A DNA stretch of 64,000 nt from Gilliamella sp. ESL0441 (GTDB lineage: Bacteria; Pseudomonadota; Gammaproteobacteria; Enterobacterales; Orbaceae). The notes below the pieces were generated by a model. It was not told the origin of the DNA. It did not search any database and saw only the letters and a list, made by a program, of their open reading frames with translations. The DNA lies in NCBI RefSeq assembly GCF_019469185.1, contig NZ_CP048264.1:558001-622000 (forward strand). The letters are read 5' to 3'. The position numbers and the translations under genes are program-made. Shown in pieces: positions 1 to 9,263 of this stretch (position 1 is the first letter of the stretch; the number at the start of each line of letters is the position of its first letter).

Positions 1-320
1 ACATTGTCAAAAACAGAAAGATCGGTAAACAATGCACCAGATTGGAATAGCATACTCATGCGTTTACGCACTTCATAAAGTCTGGAGCGAGACATGCTAG
101 GAATATTTTCACCATCAAAAAAAATTCTACCTGATTGCGGTTTCAATTGACCTCCAATCAAGCGTAGTAGTGTGGTTTTACCTATTCCCGACGGTCCCAT
201 AATCGCTGTCACTTTGCCTTTTGGAACATTCAAACTCATATTTTTATAAATTGGTCTTGTTCCTCGATAAAATGACATATCGTGAATTTCGACCAAATTT
301 TCTTGTAATGTGTCAGTCAC
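1..320 (-). CDS. mlaF: MlaF, ATPase of the phospholipid-trafficking Mla ABC system (5' part only)
   Basis: Only the N-terminal ~106 residues lie in the window; the gene continues beyond position 1. I chose the GTG at 318-320, which has AGGA a few bases upstream. The translation contains the Walker A motif GPSGIGKTTLLRLIGG, then DGENIPxMSRSRLYxVRKRMSMLFQSGALF and a Q-loop, matching the E. coli MlaF N-terminus almost position for position. By family knowledge, MlaF powers MlaE/MlaB/MlaD in the inner membrane and keeps outer-membrane lipid asymmetry. It should be the first gene of an mlaFEDB(C) operon reading leftward. Confidence 0.9.
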   Translation of the reverse strand, partial: MTDTLQENLVEIHDMSFYRGTRPIYKNMSLNVPKGKVTAIMGPSGIGKTTLLRLIGGQLKPQSGRIFFDGENIPSMSRSRLYEVRKRMSMLFQSGALFTDLSVFDN

Positions 321-593
321 AATGATTCCTACACTACCTTAATTAAAATTAACGTTATTTTACTTGATAATGAAGAATAATGAAATCTATTTAATATATT
401 GTTAATCTTTGAATTATGAGAATAATTAAAATAAAAAGCATTTTTTAATTAAAAATTACTGAATATTAATCGATTAAATTCATAAAAAAAGATGATTGTT
501 TTTAAATAGCACAGCCATTATTTCAAGTTGTTATGATAAATTCAGTTAACATTATATTTTAATTGCATAAAATAAAACATCTAAAAATTGTTT
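321..593. other. AT-rich intergenic region between mlaF and metI
   Basis: About 270 bases that must hold the promoter of the leftward mla operon and the 3' end of the metN-metI transcript. It is extremely AT-rich. A weak dyad (AAAACA / TGTTTT, about 573-593) just past the metI stop could help termination, but it lacks a GC stem. No other feature is visible. Confidence 0.4.
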
Positions 594-1292
594 TTATTCA
601 TGCCGAGCTTTGCGGGCTAGGAAATTTCCAGTACTTTGTACGCATTGAATGACAATAACCAAAATGATTACACAAATGTAAGTGACAGTGGTATCAAAAC
701 GTTGATAACCATATGAAATGGCTAAATCACCAATTCCACCTGCGCCAACCGCACCCGCCATTGCGGTTGCTCCAATTAAACCGATAGTTGCAGTAGTTAA
801 GGTCAAGATCAATGAACTGAAAGCTTCAGGTAATATGAAATACCAAATGATCTGAATTGGTGTTGCTCCCATTGATTCTGCGGCTTCAATAATGCCACTG
901 TTTACTTCCAGTAAAGAATTTTCAACTAGGCGAGCAATATAAGGCGCTACATAAAAAGTTAAAGGCACGATAGCTGCTGTTGTACCAATCGAACTACCAA
1001 CGATAAATTTAGTAAAAGGGACAATTGCCACTAATAATATTATAAAAGGGAGTGAACGAACTAAATTTATAATAGGATTGATGATCCGGTATATTCGGTT
1101 ATTTTCAAGTAATCCTCCTGGGCGAGTTGTCACTAAACAAACACCAAGTGAAATACCAATTAAGGAACCCAATATTAAAGCGAAAAACACCATATAAAAT
1201 GTTTCGTAGCATGCCTGTAGAAATTGATCTAATGTGACCGTTGTTGATAAATTAGTTTTGAAGTATTCAAGGATATTTGTGAAAAATTGCAT
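594..1292 (-). CDS. metI: MetI-like permease of a methionine ABC transporter
   Basis: 232 residues, close to the usual ~217 for MetI. There is a short N-terminal extension, then five to six hydrophobic segments. The binding-protein-dependent permease signature that docks on the ATPase is visible as EAAESMGATPIQIIWYFILPEA, followed by the GAVGAGGIGDLAISYGYQRF stretch typical of MetI. The start codon abuts the stop of metN, so the two are co-translated. Together with MetN and MetQ it should form an inner-membrane importer for L/D-methionine. A related substrate such as a modified methionine is possible given the upstream amidohydrolase (inference). Confidence 0.92.
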   Translation of the reverse strand: MQFFTNILEYFKTNLSTTVTLDQFLQACYETFYMVFFALILGSLIGISLGVCLVTTRPGGLLENNRIYRIINPIINLVRSLPFIILLVAIVPFTKFIVGSSIGTTAAIVPLTFYVAPYIARLVENSLLEVNSGIIEAAESMGATPIQIIWYFILPEAFSSLILTLTTATIGLIGATAMAGAVGAGGIGDLAISYGYQRFDTTVTYICVIILVIVIQCVQSTGNFLARKARHE

Positions 1293-2336
1293 TTAGTTTT
1301 CCTCCCAGTGGTTTATTTCAGTGACTTGCACGCCATGTTTTCGAAGGAATTGTACAGCTTCTTGGATATTGCTATCGTTACCTTTTAACTGAATAAACAT
1401 ACTGCCTAAAACTGTTTTTTCAATTTCTGACATATGGGCAAATAAAATGTTAACTACAACAATTTGTTTTAAAATAAGCGAATTGATAACGGGTTCTGAG
1501 GCTGAACGTCCTAAAAATTCAAGTTTAAATAGTTTAATATTGTCTTTTTTACCTTCTACTTCTAACAAATTTTCAACTACACCCTTTGGAATTTGATTGT
1601 TAATAACGGAGTTAACAAAATTTCGAGTTGTTTGATGTTGTGGGTGTCCAAATACATCCAGTACGTTACCATGTTCTATAATTTTGCCTTTTTCCATTAC
1701 GGCAACCTTATGGCAAATTTGTTCAATAACATGCATTTCGTGAGTGATTAAAACTACCGTTATTTTGTATTTTTCATTGATTTTTTTGATTAAATCTAAG
1801 ATTGCTCGTGTAGTTTGAGGATCAAGTGCCGAAGTCGCCTCATCACAGAGTAAAATATCCGGATCGTTAGCTAATGCTCTTGCTATGCCGATTCGCTGTT
1901 TTTGTCCGCCAGACAGCTCTTTAGGATAACTATTTGCTTTATCACTTAATCCAACAAATTCTAATAATTCACTTACTTTTTGTTTAATAATTTGTTTATT
2001 TTTTTTAATTAAAATTAGAGGAATAGCAATATTTTCATAAACGGTTTTTGATTCAAGTAAATTAAAGTGCTGAAATATCATGCCGATCTTTCGCCTAACT
2101 TGGCGTAACTCAGAACCGGATAGTTGATTCAAAATTTGATTTTGTATAATGATTTGACCTTGTGTCGGTTTTTCAAGGTAATTGATTAAACGAACTAAGG
2201 TGCTTTTGCCTGCACCGCTATAACCAATGATGCCATAAATATCCCCTTTATCAATGGTTAAGTTGATCTTGTCTAAGGCTTGAGTGGTGATGCCGTTTCG
2301 CTCATATTGCTTGGATACATTTTCAAATCTAATCAT
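1293..2336 (-). CDS. metN: MetN-like methionine ABC transporter ATPase
   Basis: 347 residues. Walker A GYSGAGKST at 38-46, ABC signature LSGGQKQR at 141-148, Walker B ILLCDEATSALD at 161-172, and the switch His in LITHEMH. The C-terminal ~95 residues have the length and character of the NIL domain that in MetN binds methionine and trans-inhibits transport. It sits 10 bases downstream of the M20 hydrolase gene and directly abuts metI, so hydrolase-metN-metI reads as one leftward operon. No MetJ operator (AGACGTCT repeats) is apparent upstream. Confidence 0.93.
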   Translation of the reverse strand: MIRFENVSKQYERNGITTQALDKINLTIDKGDIYGIIGYSGAGKSTLVRLINYLEKPTQGQIIIQNQILNQLSGSELRQVRRKIGMIFQHFNLLESKTVYENIAIPLILIKKNKQIIKQKVSELLEFVGLSDKANSYPKELSGGQKQRIGIARALANDPDILLCDEATSALDPQTTRAILDLIKKINEKYKITVVLITHEMHVIEQICHKVAVMEKGKIIEHGNVLDVFGHPQHQTTRNFVNSVINNQIPKGVVENLLEVEGKKDNIKLFKLEFLGRSASEPVINSLILKQIVVVNILFAHMSEIEKTVLGSMFIQLKGNDSNIQEAVQFLRKHGVQVTEINHWEEN

Positions 2337-2346
2337 TCTTGCGTCC

Positions 2347-3486
2347 CTATTTACTTTGTTCTAATTGAATAAGTGCTTGCTTGGCAAGTTTAGCTAAATA
2401 GTTTGCAGCAGGTGTTATCATGTCAGAATTAATTTGAAATTTAGGGTGGTGAAGTGCATAAGGGCTTTGAGAACCAAGGTTAATAAATGCGCCCGGTACA
2501 TGATGTAGATAATGGGCAAAATCTTCACCGCCTAATTGAGGCTGAAAATCAATGATTTCGTAACCTTCTTGTCTTGCAATATTTTTTGCAAGCTCGACCC
2601 AATTTTCTACATTTATGATTGAAGGAGGGCCTTCAAACCATTTTAATTCAGCTTTTGCGCCCATTGCAATAGCAATATTTTCAATAATCGAAGCTAGCTG
2701 CTGTTTGACTTTAGTTCTTATTTTTGGCGTGAGGGTTCTTACCGTGCCTTCCATTTCAACCTTTTCAGGTATCACGTTCCAAGTATTTCCACCTTCAAAT
2801 TTAGTAATGCTGACAATTACAGCATCAAGACCACTTACAGAACGACTTGAAATAGTTTGTATGGCGTTTACAATTTGTGCACCAATAACAATCGGATCAA
2901 TACCCGATTCAGGTCTTGCTGCATGTGCTCCAACACCGGTTATGGTAATTTCAATGCGATCAACATTAGCTGAAAAAGGGCCAGCTCGTGATGCCATTTG
3001 ATTAATGGTTAAATTAGGGTTGTTGTGTAAACCGAGTATGGCATCTACCCCTTTTAATGCCCCAATTTTAATAAATTGTAGGGCTCCACTAAAGTTTTCT
3101 TCTGCAGGTTGGAATAGTAAACGAATGGTACCTGTTAAATCTTTTTCATGTTCTTTTAAAAGATAAGCCGCTCCCATTAAAATTGATGCATGTACATCAT
3201 GCCCACAAGCGTGCATAACATTTTTATTTTGGGAACGATAATCACAATTTGTTTGTTCATGGATAGGTAACGCATCAATATCAGCTCGTAAAGCCAGAAT
3301 AGGGGAGCCTGTTCCAATTTCGGCAATGACTCCCGTTTTAGCACCTAATTCTATTATTTTAATGTTTGCTTTTTCTAAATACGTTTTCAATATTTTAGTC
3401 GTTTCGAATTCTTGATTTGAAAGCTCAGGATGTTGATGTAATGTAACAAAAAGCTGATGAATAGTTTGTGCAATGGGCTGATGCAT
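2347..3486 (-). CDS. M20-family amidohydrolase (N-acyl amino acid / HipO-like)
   Basis: 379 residues, the usual size for the M20D amidohydrolases. Metal-binding and catalytic motifs are in order: LRADIDALPIHE, MHACGHDVHASILMGAA, QPAEENFSGA and, near the C-terminus, LGGEDFAHYL. A Gly-rich dimerisation insert occupies roughly 180-290. The family removes acyl groups from amino acids (hippurate, N-acetyl or indoleacetyl conjugates). As first gene of an operon with metNI, the simplest inference is that it deacylates an imported N-acyl amino acid, perhaps an N-acyl-methionine, in the cytoplasm. The exact substrate cannot be read from sequence. Confidence 0.85.
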   Translation of the reverse strand: MHQPIAQTIHQLFVTLHQHPELSNQEFETTKILKTYLEKANIKIIELGAKTGVIAEIGTGSPILALRADIDALPIHEQTNCDYRSQNKNVMHACGHDVHASILMGAAYLLKEHEKDLTGTIRLLFQPAEENFSGALQFIKIGALKGVDAILGLHNNPNLTINQMASRAGPFSANVDRIEITITGVGAHAARPESGIDPIVIGAQIVNAIQTISSRSVSGLDAVIVSITKFEGGNTWNVIPEKVEMEGTVRTLTPKIRTKVKQQLASIIENIAIAMGAKAELKWFEGPPSIINVENWVELAKNIARQEGYEIIDFQPQLGGEDFAHYLHHVPGAFINLGSQSPYALHHPKFQINSDMITPAANYLAKLAKQALIQLEQSK

Positions 3487-3567
3487 AATAAATCCAAAAA
3501 ATGATTATGAGATGTTTTTAACGTTAGCACAGCTTAATTTTTCAACCTAATAATCGTTTTTTATATC

Positions 3568-3606
3568 TTATTCCAAAAAGTTATAAGATAGAATAACTTG
3601 GAATAA
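3568..3606. promoter_or_regulatory. Imperfect inverted repeat between the M20-metNI operon and metQ
   Basis: Arm 1 (TTATTCCAAAAAGTTAT, 3568-3584) pairs with arm 2 (ATAACTTGGAATAA, 3593-3606) around an 8-base centre. The inner AAGTTAT/ATAACTT and outer TTATTCCA/TGGAATAA blocks both match; arm 1 carries three extra A's between them. Its position in the only divergent promoter region of the locus fits an operator controlling both transcripts. The cognate regulator is unknown. Confidence 0.45.
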
Positions 3607-3668
3607 ATAAACCATTATTTCTGTGCTAGAGTAAAACAAATGTCGATAGCCGATAAAGGGTAACTCAA

Positions 3669-4517
3669 ATGAAAAATGGTTTTATCAAACATAAATTCTT
3701 ACAACATATTGCTATTGTGGTTTTATTTAGTTCTGCATGTTTAATGAGCGCTTGTGATAATTCCTCAAAACAAGCTAATAATCAAACCAAAAAAGAGATT
3801 AGTATGGGGGTATCACCCGGTCCATATAATGATCTTTTTAGAGATGCGGTAAAACCTATTCTTGAATCAGAAGGATATAAAGTTAAATTGGTTAATTTTC
3901 CACATTTATTAGAATCGGATGTGGCATTGAGTGAAGGAAGCATTGATTTAACCGTTGCACAACATACTGCTTATATGAATGTATTTAATGCCCAACGCAA
4001 AGCTAATTTAAAGCCAGTTGTGCATGTGCCATCGGTACCCGCGGCGATTTTCTCTAATAAGTATCAATCATTAGATAAGGTTTTTTCAGGGGCTAAAGTG
4101 GCGATTCCTCAAGATGCTTCAAATGCTGCACGTTCTTATAATTTACTTGAAAAAGCAGGATGGATTAAATTGAAAGAGAATACGAATCCTATTTTAGCGA
4201 GTAAAAATGATATCGCTGAAAATTTAGAGGGCATCGATATTATCGAAATGGATTCGGCAAATATTCCAAGAGTTCTTAATGAGCTTGATTTTGCTGTCAT
4301 TCCGGGGAGTATAGTTTATTCGGCCAACATTGATTCAAGCAAAGCTTTGCTTTTGGAAACCATTGTCCCCGATTTAGAAATTATGGTTGTGGTGAATGAA
4401 GGTAACGAAAACAGTCAATGGGCGCAGGGTGTCAAACGTATTTATCAATCCCAACAATTTAAGGATTATATGCAAGCTCACAATCAAAATGGTTATTGGG
4501 TGATGCCACAAGAATAA
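3669..4517 (+). CDS. metQ: MetQ-like methionine-binding lipoprotein
   Basis: 282 residues. The N-terminus has basic residues, a hydrophobic segment and a lipobox-like LMSAC ending at the Cys, so it is probably a lipid-anchored periplasmic binding protein. NLPA/MetQ family motifs follow: an early GVSPGPYND, VNFPHLLESDVALSEGSIDLTVAQHTAYMNVFN, and IPQDASNAARSYNLLEKAGWIKLK, which line the methionine pocket in the family. It is transcribed divergently from the hydrolase-metN-metI operon across a 180-base gap holding an inverted repeat. The usual gene order is metNIQ, so this split arrangement is a local variant. Confidence 0.92.
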   Translation: MKNGFIKHKFLQHIAIVVLFSSACLMSACDNSSKQANNQTKKEISMGVSPGPYNDLFRDAVKPILESEGYKVKLVNFPHLLESDVALSEGSIDLTVAQHTAYMNVFNAQRKANLKPVVHVPSVPAAIFSNKYQSLDKVFSGAKVAIPQDASNAARSYNLLEKAGWIKLKENTNPILASKNDIAENLEGIDIIEMDSANIPRVLNELDFAVIPGSIVYSANIDSSKALLLETIVPDLEIMVVVNEGNENSQWAQGVKRIYQSQQFKDYMQAHNQNGYWVMPQE

Positions 4518-4528
4518 AATCCAAAATG

Positions 4529-4549
4529 TGCCCGTTGTGAAGGCGGGCA
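4529..4549. terminator. Hairpin between convergent metQ and rhodanese genes
   Basis: TGCCCG (4529-4534) pairs with CGGGCA (4544-4549) around a 9-base loop. AAAA lies on the left and TTTAAT on the right, so it could end both transcripts. The T tract is short. Confidence 0.5.
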
Positions 4550-4550
4550 T

Positions 4551-4883
4551 TTAATATCTTGTCATTTGCGTATCAACGGTTAATGCCCAAGCATCAATCC
4601 CACCACTAAGATTATAAAGATAATCAGTATCAAAACCATTTTCAGCTAAATAATTGGCAACATTAAGGCTCCGAACTCCGTGGTGACAGTAAAGTACAAT
4701 GTCGATTTCATCGGGTATTTTATCTAAATAAAGTGGGATAAGATTCATTGGAATATGGATGGAATTTTCAAGGTGGCATATTGCTACTTCATTAGATTCT
4801 CGTACATCAAGTAAAAACAGAGGATGTTTCTGATTTAATTTTTCTGCAAGTTCTGTCGGTGTAATAGATTTTATGTTGATCAT
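4551..4883 (-). CDS. Single-domain rhodanese-like sulfurtransferase
   Basis: 110 residues, one rhodanese domain. The N-terminal LLDVRESNE motif and the active-site loop CHHGVRS (Cys66) are intact, and a C-terminal LSGGIDAW motif closes the fold. No signal peptide, so cytoplasmic. Family members carry a cysteine persulfide for sulfur transfer; the partner is unknown. It resembles the GlpE/YgaP-type rhodaneses but cannot be assigned to one. It is convergent with metQ and separated from pepN by about 130 bases including a hairpin. Confidence 0.85.
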   Translation of the reverse strand: MINIKSITPTELAEKLNQKHPLFLLDVRESNEVAICHLENSIHIPMNLIPLYLDKIPDEIDIVLYCHHGVRSLNVANYLAENGFDTDYLYNLSGGIDAWALTVDTQMTRY

Positions 4884-4977
4884 GATTTCTAATACTGTTA
4901 AGTAATGTTAAAAAGTTTGATGTTTTATTTGTGTCTGAATATAAAGCAAAAACATATCAAGTTTCAAATAATTTTAA

Positions 4978-5008
4978 CATCATCCCGTTCGAGGAAAACA
5001 GGATGATG
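4978..5008 (-). terminator. Hairpin downstream of pepN
   Basis: Perfect 8-base stem CATCATCC (4978-4985) / GGATGATG (5001-5008) with a 15-base loop, starting 9 bases past the pepN stop. The following run on the minus strand is TTAAAATTATTT, only partly T-rich. Confidence 0.5.
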
Positions 5009-5017
5009 TGTTGAGTA

Positions 5018-7654
5018 TTATGCAGCTAAAGCTTTGCTAATTTTTTCATATAAATCTTTTGATAAATGATCCAGTTTTAATAAGGTTTCAAGTGCTTGAC
5101 GCATTTGTTGCTGACATTGTTGGTCATAACGTTTTAATCTTATTAATGGATCGATCAATCTTGCAGCAACCTGCGGATTTTTTTGATTTAATTCCATTAA
5201 TATTTCGACTAAAAATCGATATCCACTCCCATCAGTTGCATGGAAAGCTACAGGATTGTTATTAACAAAAGCACCGATTAAAGCGCGAATCCGATTGGGA
5301 TTACTGAGCGAAAAGGATCGATGAGTTAAAAGTTTTTTCACCGTTGAAAGTGCATTTTTTTCTGGACTCGATGCATTCAAAGCTAACCACTTATCCATCA
5401 CTAATCCGTCTTGATGCCATTTATTATCAAAATCGGCTAAAAGTTCTTGATGACAATCAAGCTGAGCTTTAACAGCAACTGTTAATGCAGCGATGGTATC
5501 TGTCATATTATCTGCTTGATAATATTGTTGATGAACCAGATGATTTGCTTGTGATTTCTCATCGGCATGGGCTAAAAGCATCAAACAGGCATTTTTTAAT
5601 GAGCGCTTAGCAATATCTTCATGTTTAATAAGATAATTTTCGATTTTATTGTGACGGTAAACTGCGGTTAATTCATCATAAAGTGCATTACCGAAACACG
5701 TTAATAAAAACAGGCGGACTTGATAGATGGCTATTGGGTCAACGACACTAAATAAATTGGCTAGTTCATTTTCCGAAGGTAAAGTGATGATTTGGGCAAT
5801 AAGAGAGGGATCTGTTGATTCGGATAATAATATTGCTCTAAATGCATCGATAACTGAATCAGGAAGGTTTAGTTGTCGATTATCTTGATAATTCTTAACA
5901 TTTGCCCGAATATATTTAATTAATAGCATTTGCGCAGCATCATAACGACTAAAAGCATTGGTTGCATGTTGCATCAAAAAAATCAAATCACTATCTTGAT
6001 AATCATAGGTCATTTTTACCGGTGCAGAAAAATCACGTAATAATGAAATAATCGGTTTTTCATTCACGTTATCGAAAACAAATTGTTGTTTTGCTTGTGT
6101 TAAATTTAAAACGTGATGAATTGGCAGTTGGTTATGCTCAAGTTTAATGATTTCGCCGTTATGTTGATATAATTCAATATCAACAGGTATATGCAAAGCT
6201 TTCTTTTCAGCTTGATCTAAGGTTGCAGGCGTGTTTTGTTCGATAGTTAAATAATAGTGTTTGCTTTTTTCATCATAGCTATCTGTAATGGTTAATTCTG
6301 GTGTACCTGATTGGCTGTACCATAATTTGAATTGTGTTAAATCAATGCCTGAAGCATCTTGCATAGCAGCGACAAAGTCATCGCAAGTTGCTGCACTTCC
6401 GTCATGACGTTCAAAATAGCGTTTCATGCCAGCTTGAAACTTATCTTCGCCTAACAAGGTATGCATCATTCGTATCACTTCAGCCCCTTTTTCGTACACA
6501 GTCACCGTATAGAAATTATTCATTTCTATGACTTGATCAGGACGAATAGGATGAGACATCGGACTTGCATCTTCAGCAAATTGGACACTACGCAAGATTT
6601 TAACATCATCAATTCGCTTAACGGCTCTAGAGCCCATATCCGCGCTGAACTCTTGATCACGAAAAACCGTCAAACCTTCTTTTAAGCTAAGTTGAAACCA
6701 ATCACGACAAGTAACACGATTGCCTGTCCAATTATGAAAGTATTCATGACCAATTACACCTTCAATACCCAAATAATCATCGTCAGTGGCCGTTTCTGGT
6801 TTGGCAAGGACATATTTTGAGTTGAAAATATTTAGACCTTTATTTTCCATAGCACCCATATTAAAAAAGTCAACGGCAACAATCATGAAAATATCTAAGT
6901 CATATTCTAATCCAAAACGTGTTTCATCCCAGCGCATAGCATTTTTTAAACTGGTCATTGCCCAATGTGAACGATCTAAATTGCCTTTATCAACATAAAT
7001 CTCCAGATCAACTTTACGGTTTGAACGAGTTATAAACTGATCTTTAAGAATATCAAAATCTCCGGCAACCAATGCAAACAAGTAGGCGGGTTTAGGAAAT
7101 GGATCTTGCCATTGTACCCAATGACGACCGTCTGAAAGTTCCCCTTGTGCAATGCGGTTACCATTAGAAAGCAGATATGGGTATTGTTGTTTATTGGCGG
7201 TAATACGAGTTGAAAAACGCGCTAAAACATCGGGTCTATCTAAATAGTATGTGATATGACGAAATCCTTCAGCTTCACATTGTGTACAAAGTGCTTCTCC
7301 AGAAACATACAATCCTTCTAGTGCAGTGTTATCAATTGGTTTTATTTCATTGACGATGGTTAGTGTAAATTCATCTGATGGAACATTGTGGATAATAATG
7401 CCTGAGTCGGTAATGTGATAATCCTGCCAAGGCTGTTCATCGATATTGATAGCGATTAATGTTAAGTCTTCTCCATCTAAAACTAAGTCTGAGGCTTTAG
7501 CATTTTTTTGTATAATATGACTACGAGCCGTGACTGTTGTGATTTCTGCGGATAAGTTAAAATCAAGATCGATATCCGTAATGGTAAAATCGGGTGCTTT
7601 ATAGTCCAGTCGATACTTTGCAGTTGGTTGTGTTTTGGTATTATTCGTTGTCAT
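5018..7654 (-). CDS. pepN: Aminopeptidase N
   Basis: 878 residues, matching the ~870 of E. coli PepN. The substrate-recognition motif GAMEN is at 267-271, and the zinc site is HEYFHNW at 303-309 with the downstream Glu at ~326 (LKEGLTVF). N-terminal beta domain, thermolysin-like core and a long alpha-helical C-terminal domain are all represented. It is a cytoplasmic M1 zinc aminopeptidase that completes protein turnover and peptide use by releasing N-terminal residues. Monocistronic, divergent from pncB. Confidence 0.96.
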   Translation of the reverse strand: MTTNNTKTQPTAKYRLDYKAPDFTITDIDLDFNLSAEITTVTARSHIIQKNAKASDLVLDGEDLTLIAINIDEQPWQDYHITDSGIIIHNVPSDEFTLTIVNEIKPIDNTALEGLYVSGEALCTQCEAEGFRHITYYLDRPDVLARFSTRITANKQQYPYLLSNGNRIAQGELSDGRHWVQWQDPFPKPAYLFALVAGDFDILKDQFITRSNRKVDLEIYVDKGNLDRSHWAMTSLKNAMRWDETRFGLEYDLDIFMIVAVDFFNMGAMENKGLNIFNSKYVLAKPETATDDDYLGIEGVIGHEYFHNWTGNRVTCRDWFQLSLKEGLTVFRDQEFSADMGSRAVKRIDDVKILRSVQFAEDASPMSHPIRPDQVIEMNNFYTVTVYEKGAEVIRMMHTLLGEDKFQAGMKRYFERHDGSAATCDDFVAAMQDASGIDLTQFKLWYSQSGTPELTITDSYDEKSKHYYLTIEQNTPATLDQAEKKALHIPVDIELYQHNGEIIKLEHNQLPIHHVLNLTQAKQQFVFDNVNEKPIISLLRDFSAPVKMTYDYQDSDLIFLMQHATNAFSRYDAAQMLLIKYIRANVKNYQDNRQLNLPDSVIDAFRAILLSESTDPSLIAQIITLPSENELANLFSVVDPIAIYQVRLFLLTCFGNALYDELTAVYRHNKIENYLIKHEDIAKRSLKNACLMLLAHADEKSQANHLVHQQYYQADNMTDTIAALTVAVKAQLDCHQELLADFDNKWHQDGLVMDKWLALNASSPEKNALSTVKKLLTHRSFSLSNPNRIRALIGAFVNNNPVAFHATDGSGYRFLVEILMELNQKNPQVAARLIDPLIRLKRYDQQCQQQMRQALETLLKLDHLSKDLYEKISKALAA

Positions 7655-7759
7655 AGTTATTGTGCCTTTTATTTTTATAAATAATTAAAATTCGATAAAT
7701 ATTGCATGATTTTCACAACTGCACTTATCGTTATTGGTGATGTTTAATTAATTCTTTTG

Positions 7760-7778
7760 AGTATAGTTAGGTTATACT
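7760..7778. promoter_or_regulatory. Short palindromic site in the pepN-pncB divergent promoter region
   Basis: AGTATA (7760-7765) and TATACT (7773-7778) are perfect arms around a 7-base spacer. It lies about 130 bases upstream of pncB. In E. coli pncB is repressed by NadR at TGTTTA-N6-TAAACA; this sequence is different, and only a half-site-like TGTTTA occurs nearby (7741). It may be a regulator site or chance in AT-rich DNA. Confidence 0.25.
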
Positions 7779-7906
7779 ATATTAATCTGGTTTGTTATTA
7801 ATATTATAGCCTAATGAAGATAGGTTATTATATATTTAATCTATATCTTCAATATTATTCTGCTATAATCTCTAGAATTTTTTTAGAGTATTAACAACAA
7901 AAAGAC

Positions 7907-9100
7907 ATGTTACCAGCTATAATTACATCAATCTTAGATACTGATGCTTATAAGTTGCATATGCAGCAAGCCGTTTTTCATCATTACCCAGATACCACCG
8001 TTGTTGCGGAGTTTCGTTGTAGAAGTGATGATTTATTAGGTCAATATGCTGATGAAATAAAACATCAAGTCAAATTAATGGAATCATTAACGCTTTCCGA
8101 TGATGAATTTCAATATCTATCTGGCATCTCCTTTTTTAAAACTGATTATTTAAACTGGCTCAAGAATTGGCGTTTTAATAGTCAATTATTGACGATAACT
8201 AATCGAGAAGGAAGGCTTGATATAAGAATTGAAGGAAAGTGGTTGGATGTAATTTTATGGGAAGTCCCATTACTGGCAGTTATTAGCGAAATAGCACATA
8301 GAGATCGTTCTCCTAATATTGGCGTGTCGGAAGCTATAGCCCAACTCAAAAATAAATTGACAAGATTTAACGAGCAAACTGCAAATATGGATATGTCGGG
8401 CTTTAATTTAATGGATTTTGGAACCCGAAGGCGTTACTCATTTGCCGTACAATCTGCTGTTGTCGATTACCTAAAAAACCATTTTGACAATTTTCATAGT
8501 ACCAGTAACTATTTACTGGCTTATCGACTAGGGCTTACCCCTGTTGGTACTCAAGCACATGAATGGTTTCAAGCTCATCAGCGATTAACTCCAACTTTGC
8601 AAGATTGTCAAAAAACAGCGCTTAAAGTTTGGTTAGAGGAATATCCTCAAGATTTGGGGGTAGCCCTAACAGACTGTATTACCATGGACGCATTTTTGCG
8701 TGATTTTGATACTTACTTTGCTAATCACTATCAAGGATTACGCCATGATTCGGGTGATTCGATTGAATGGGGTGAAAAGGCGATGGCCCATTACCAACAA
8801 TTAGGGATTGATCCTAAAACAAAAATGTTAGTATTTTCCGATAGTTTAACTTTTGACAAAGCGATAAAGATTTATCAACATTTTCATCATCGAGTAAAAT
8901 TGTCTTTTGGTATCGGGGGCTTTTTGGCGTGTGATATTCCGTCTACTGAAGCAAATACCAAAGCCTTAAATATCGTATTAAAATTGACGCAATGCAATAA
9001 TCAGTCTGTTGCAAAATTGTCAGACAGTCCAGGTAAAACAATATCGCAAGATTTAGCTTTTATTAATGAATTAAAAAGAACGTTTAACGTTAATCATTAA
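7907..9100 (+). CDS. pncB: Nicotinate phosphoribosyltransferase
   Basis: 397 residues, as in E. coli PncB (400). Family motifs are highly conserved: [18 protein letters not shown] near the N-terminus, DFGTRRR at 170-176, [12 protein letters not shown] with the regulatory/catalytic His at about 218, [24 protein letters not shown] and KLSDSPGKT. It makes nicotinate mononucleotide from nicotinate and PRPP with ATP hydrolysis, the entry to the Preiss-Handler NAD salvage route. It belongs functionally with nadR and pnuC at 56.3-58.3 kb. Confidence 0.96.
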   Translation: MLPAIITSILDTDAYKLHMQQAVFHHYPDTTVVAEFRCRSDDLLGQYADEIKHQVKLMESLTLSDDEFQYLSGISFFKTDYLNWLKNWRFNSQLLTITNREGRLDIRIEGKWLDVILWEVPLLAVISEIAHRDRSPNIGVSEAIAQLKNKLTRFNEQTANMDMSGFNLMDFGTRRRYSFAVQSAVVDYLKNHFDNFHSTSNYLLAYRLGLTPVGTQAHEWFQAHQRLTPTLQDCQKTALKVWLEEYPQDLGVALTDCITMDAFLRDFDTYFANHYQGLRHDSGDSIEWGEKAMAHYQQLGIDPKTKMLVFSDSLTFDKAIKIYQHFHHRVKLSFGIGGFLACDIPSTEANTKALNIVLKLTQCNNQSVAKLSDSPGKTISQDLAFINELKRTFNVNH

Positions 9101-9159
9101 ACTTATTTTTATAAAAAACGTGAATCAAATTATAAATGTTTTATTTAGAAATTTAATTT

Positions 9160-9199
9160 AATGCCAACTGAGACTAAAGTTAGGTAACTAAGTGGCATT
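9160..9199. other. Stem-loop between pncB and asnS
   Basis: AATGCCA (9160-9166) pairs with TGGCATT (9193-9199) across a 26-base loop. There is no T run after the stem, so it is a weak terminator for pncB at best. It could also be part of the asnS leader. I see no T-box or peptide attenuator features. Confidence 0.25.
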
Positions 9200-9263
9200 T
9201 AGAATATACTTGTATTATTTTTAATACTATTTAACTTAATTAATATAGAGATGGATAATTAAA

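Noticed and set aside
2615..3001. Plus-strand open frame inside the amidohydrolase
   Set aside because: Fully inside a gene with intact family motifs; no start context.
7741..7778. NadR box in front of pncB
   Set aside because: Only one TGTTTA half-site is present, with no matching TAAACA at the right spacing; the nearby AGTATA/TATACT dyad is a different sequence.
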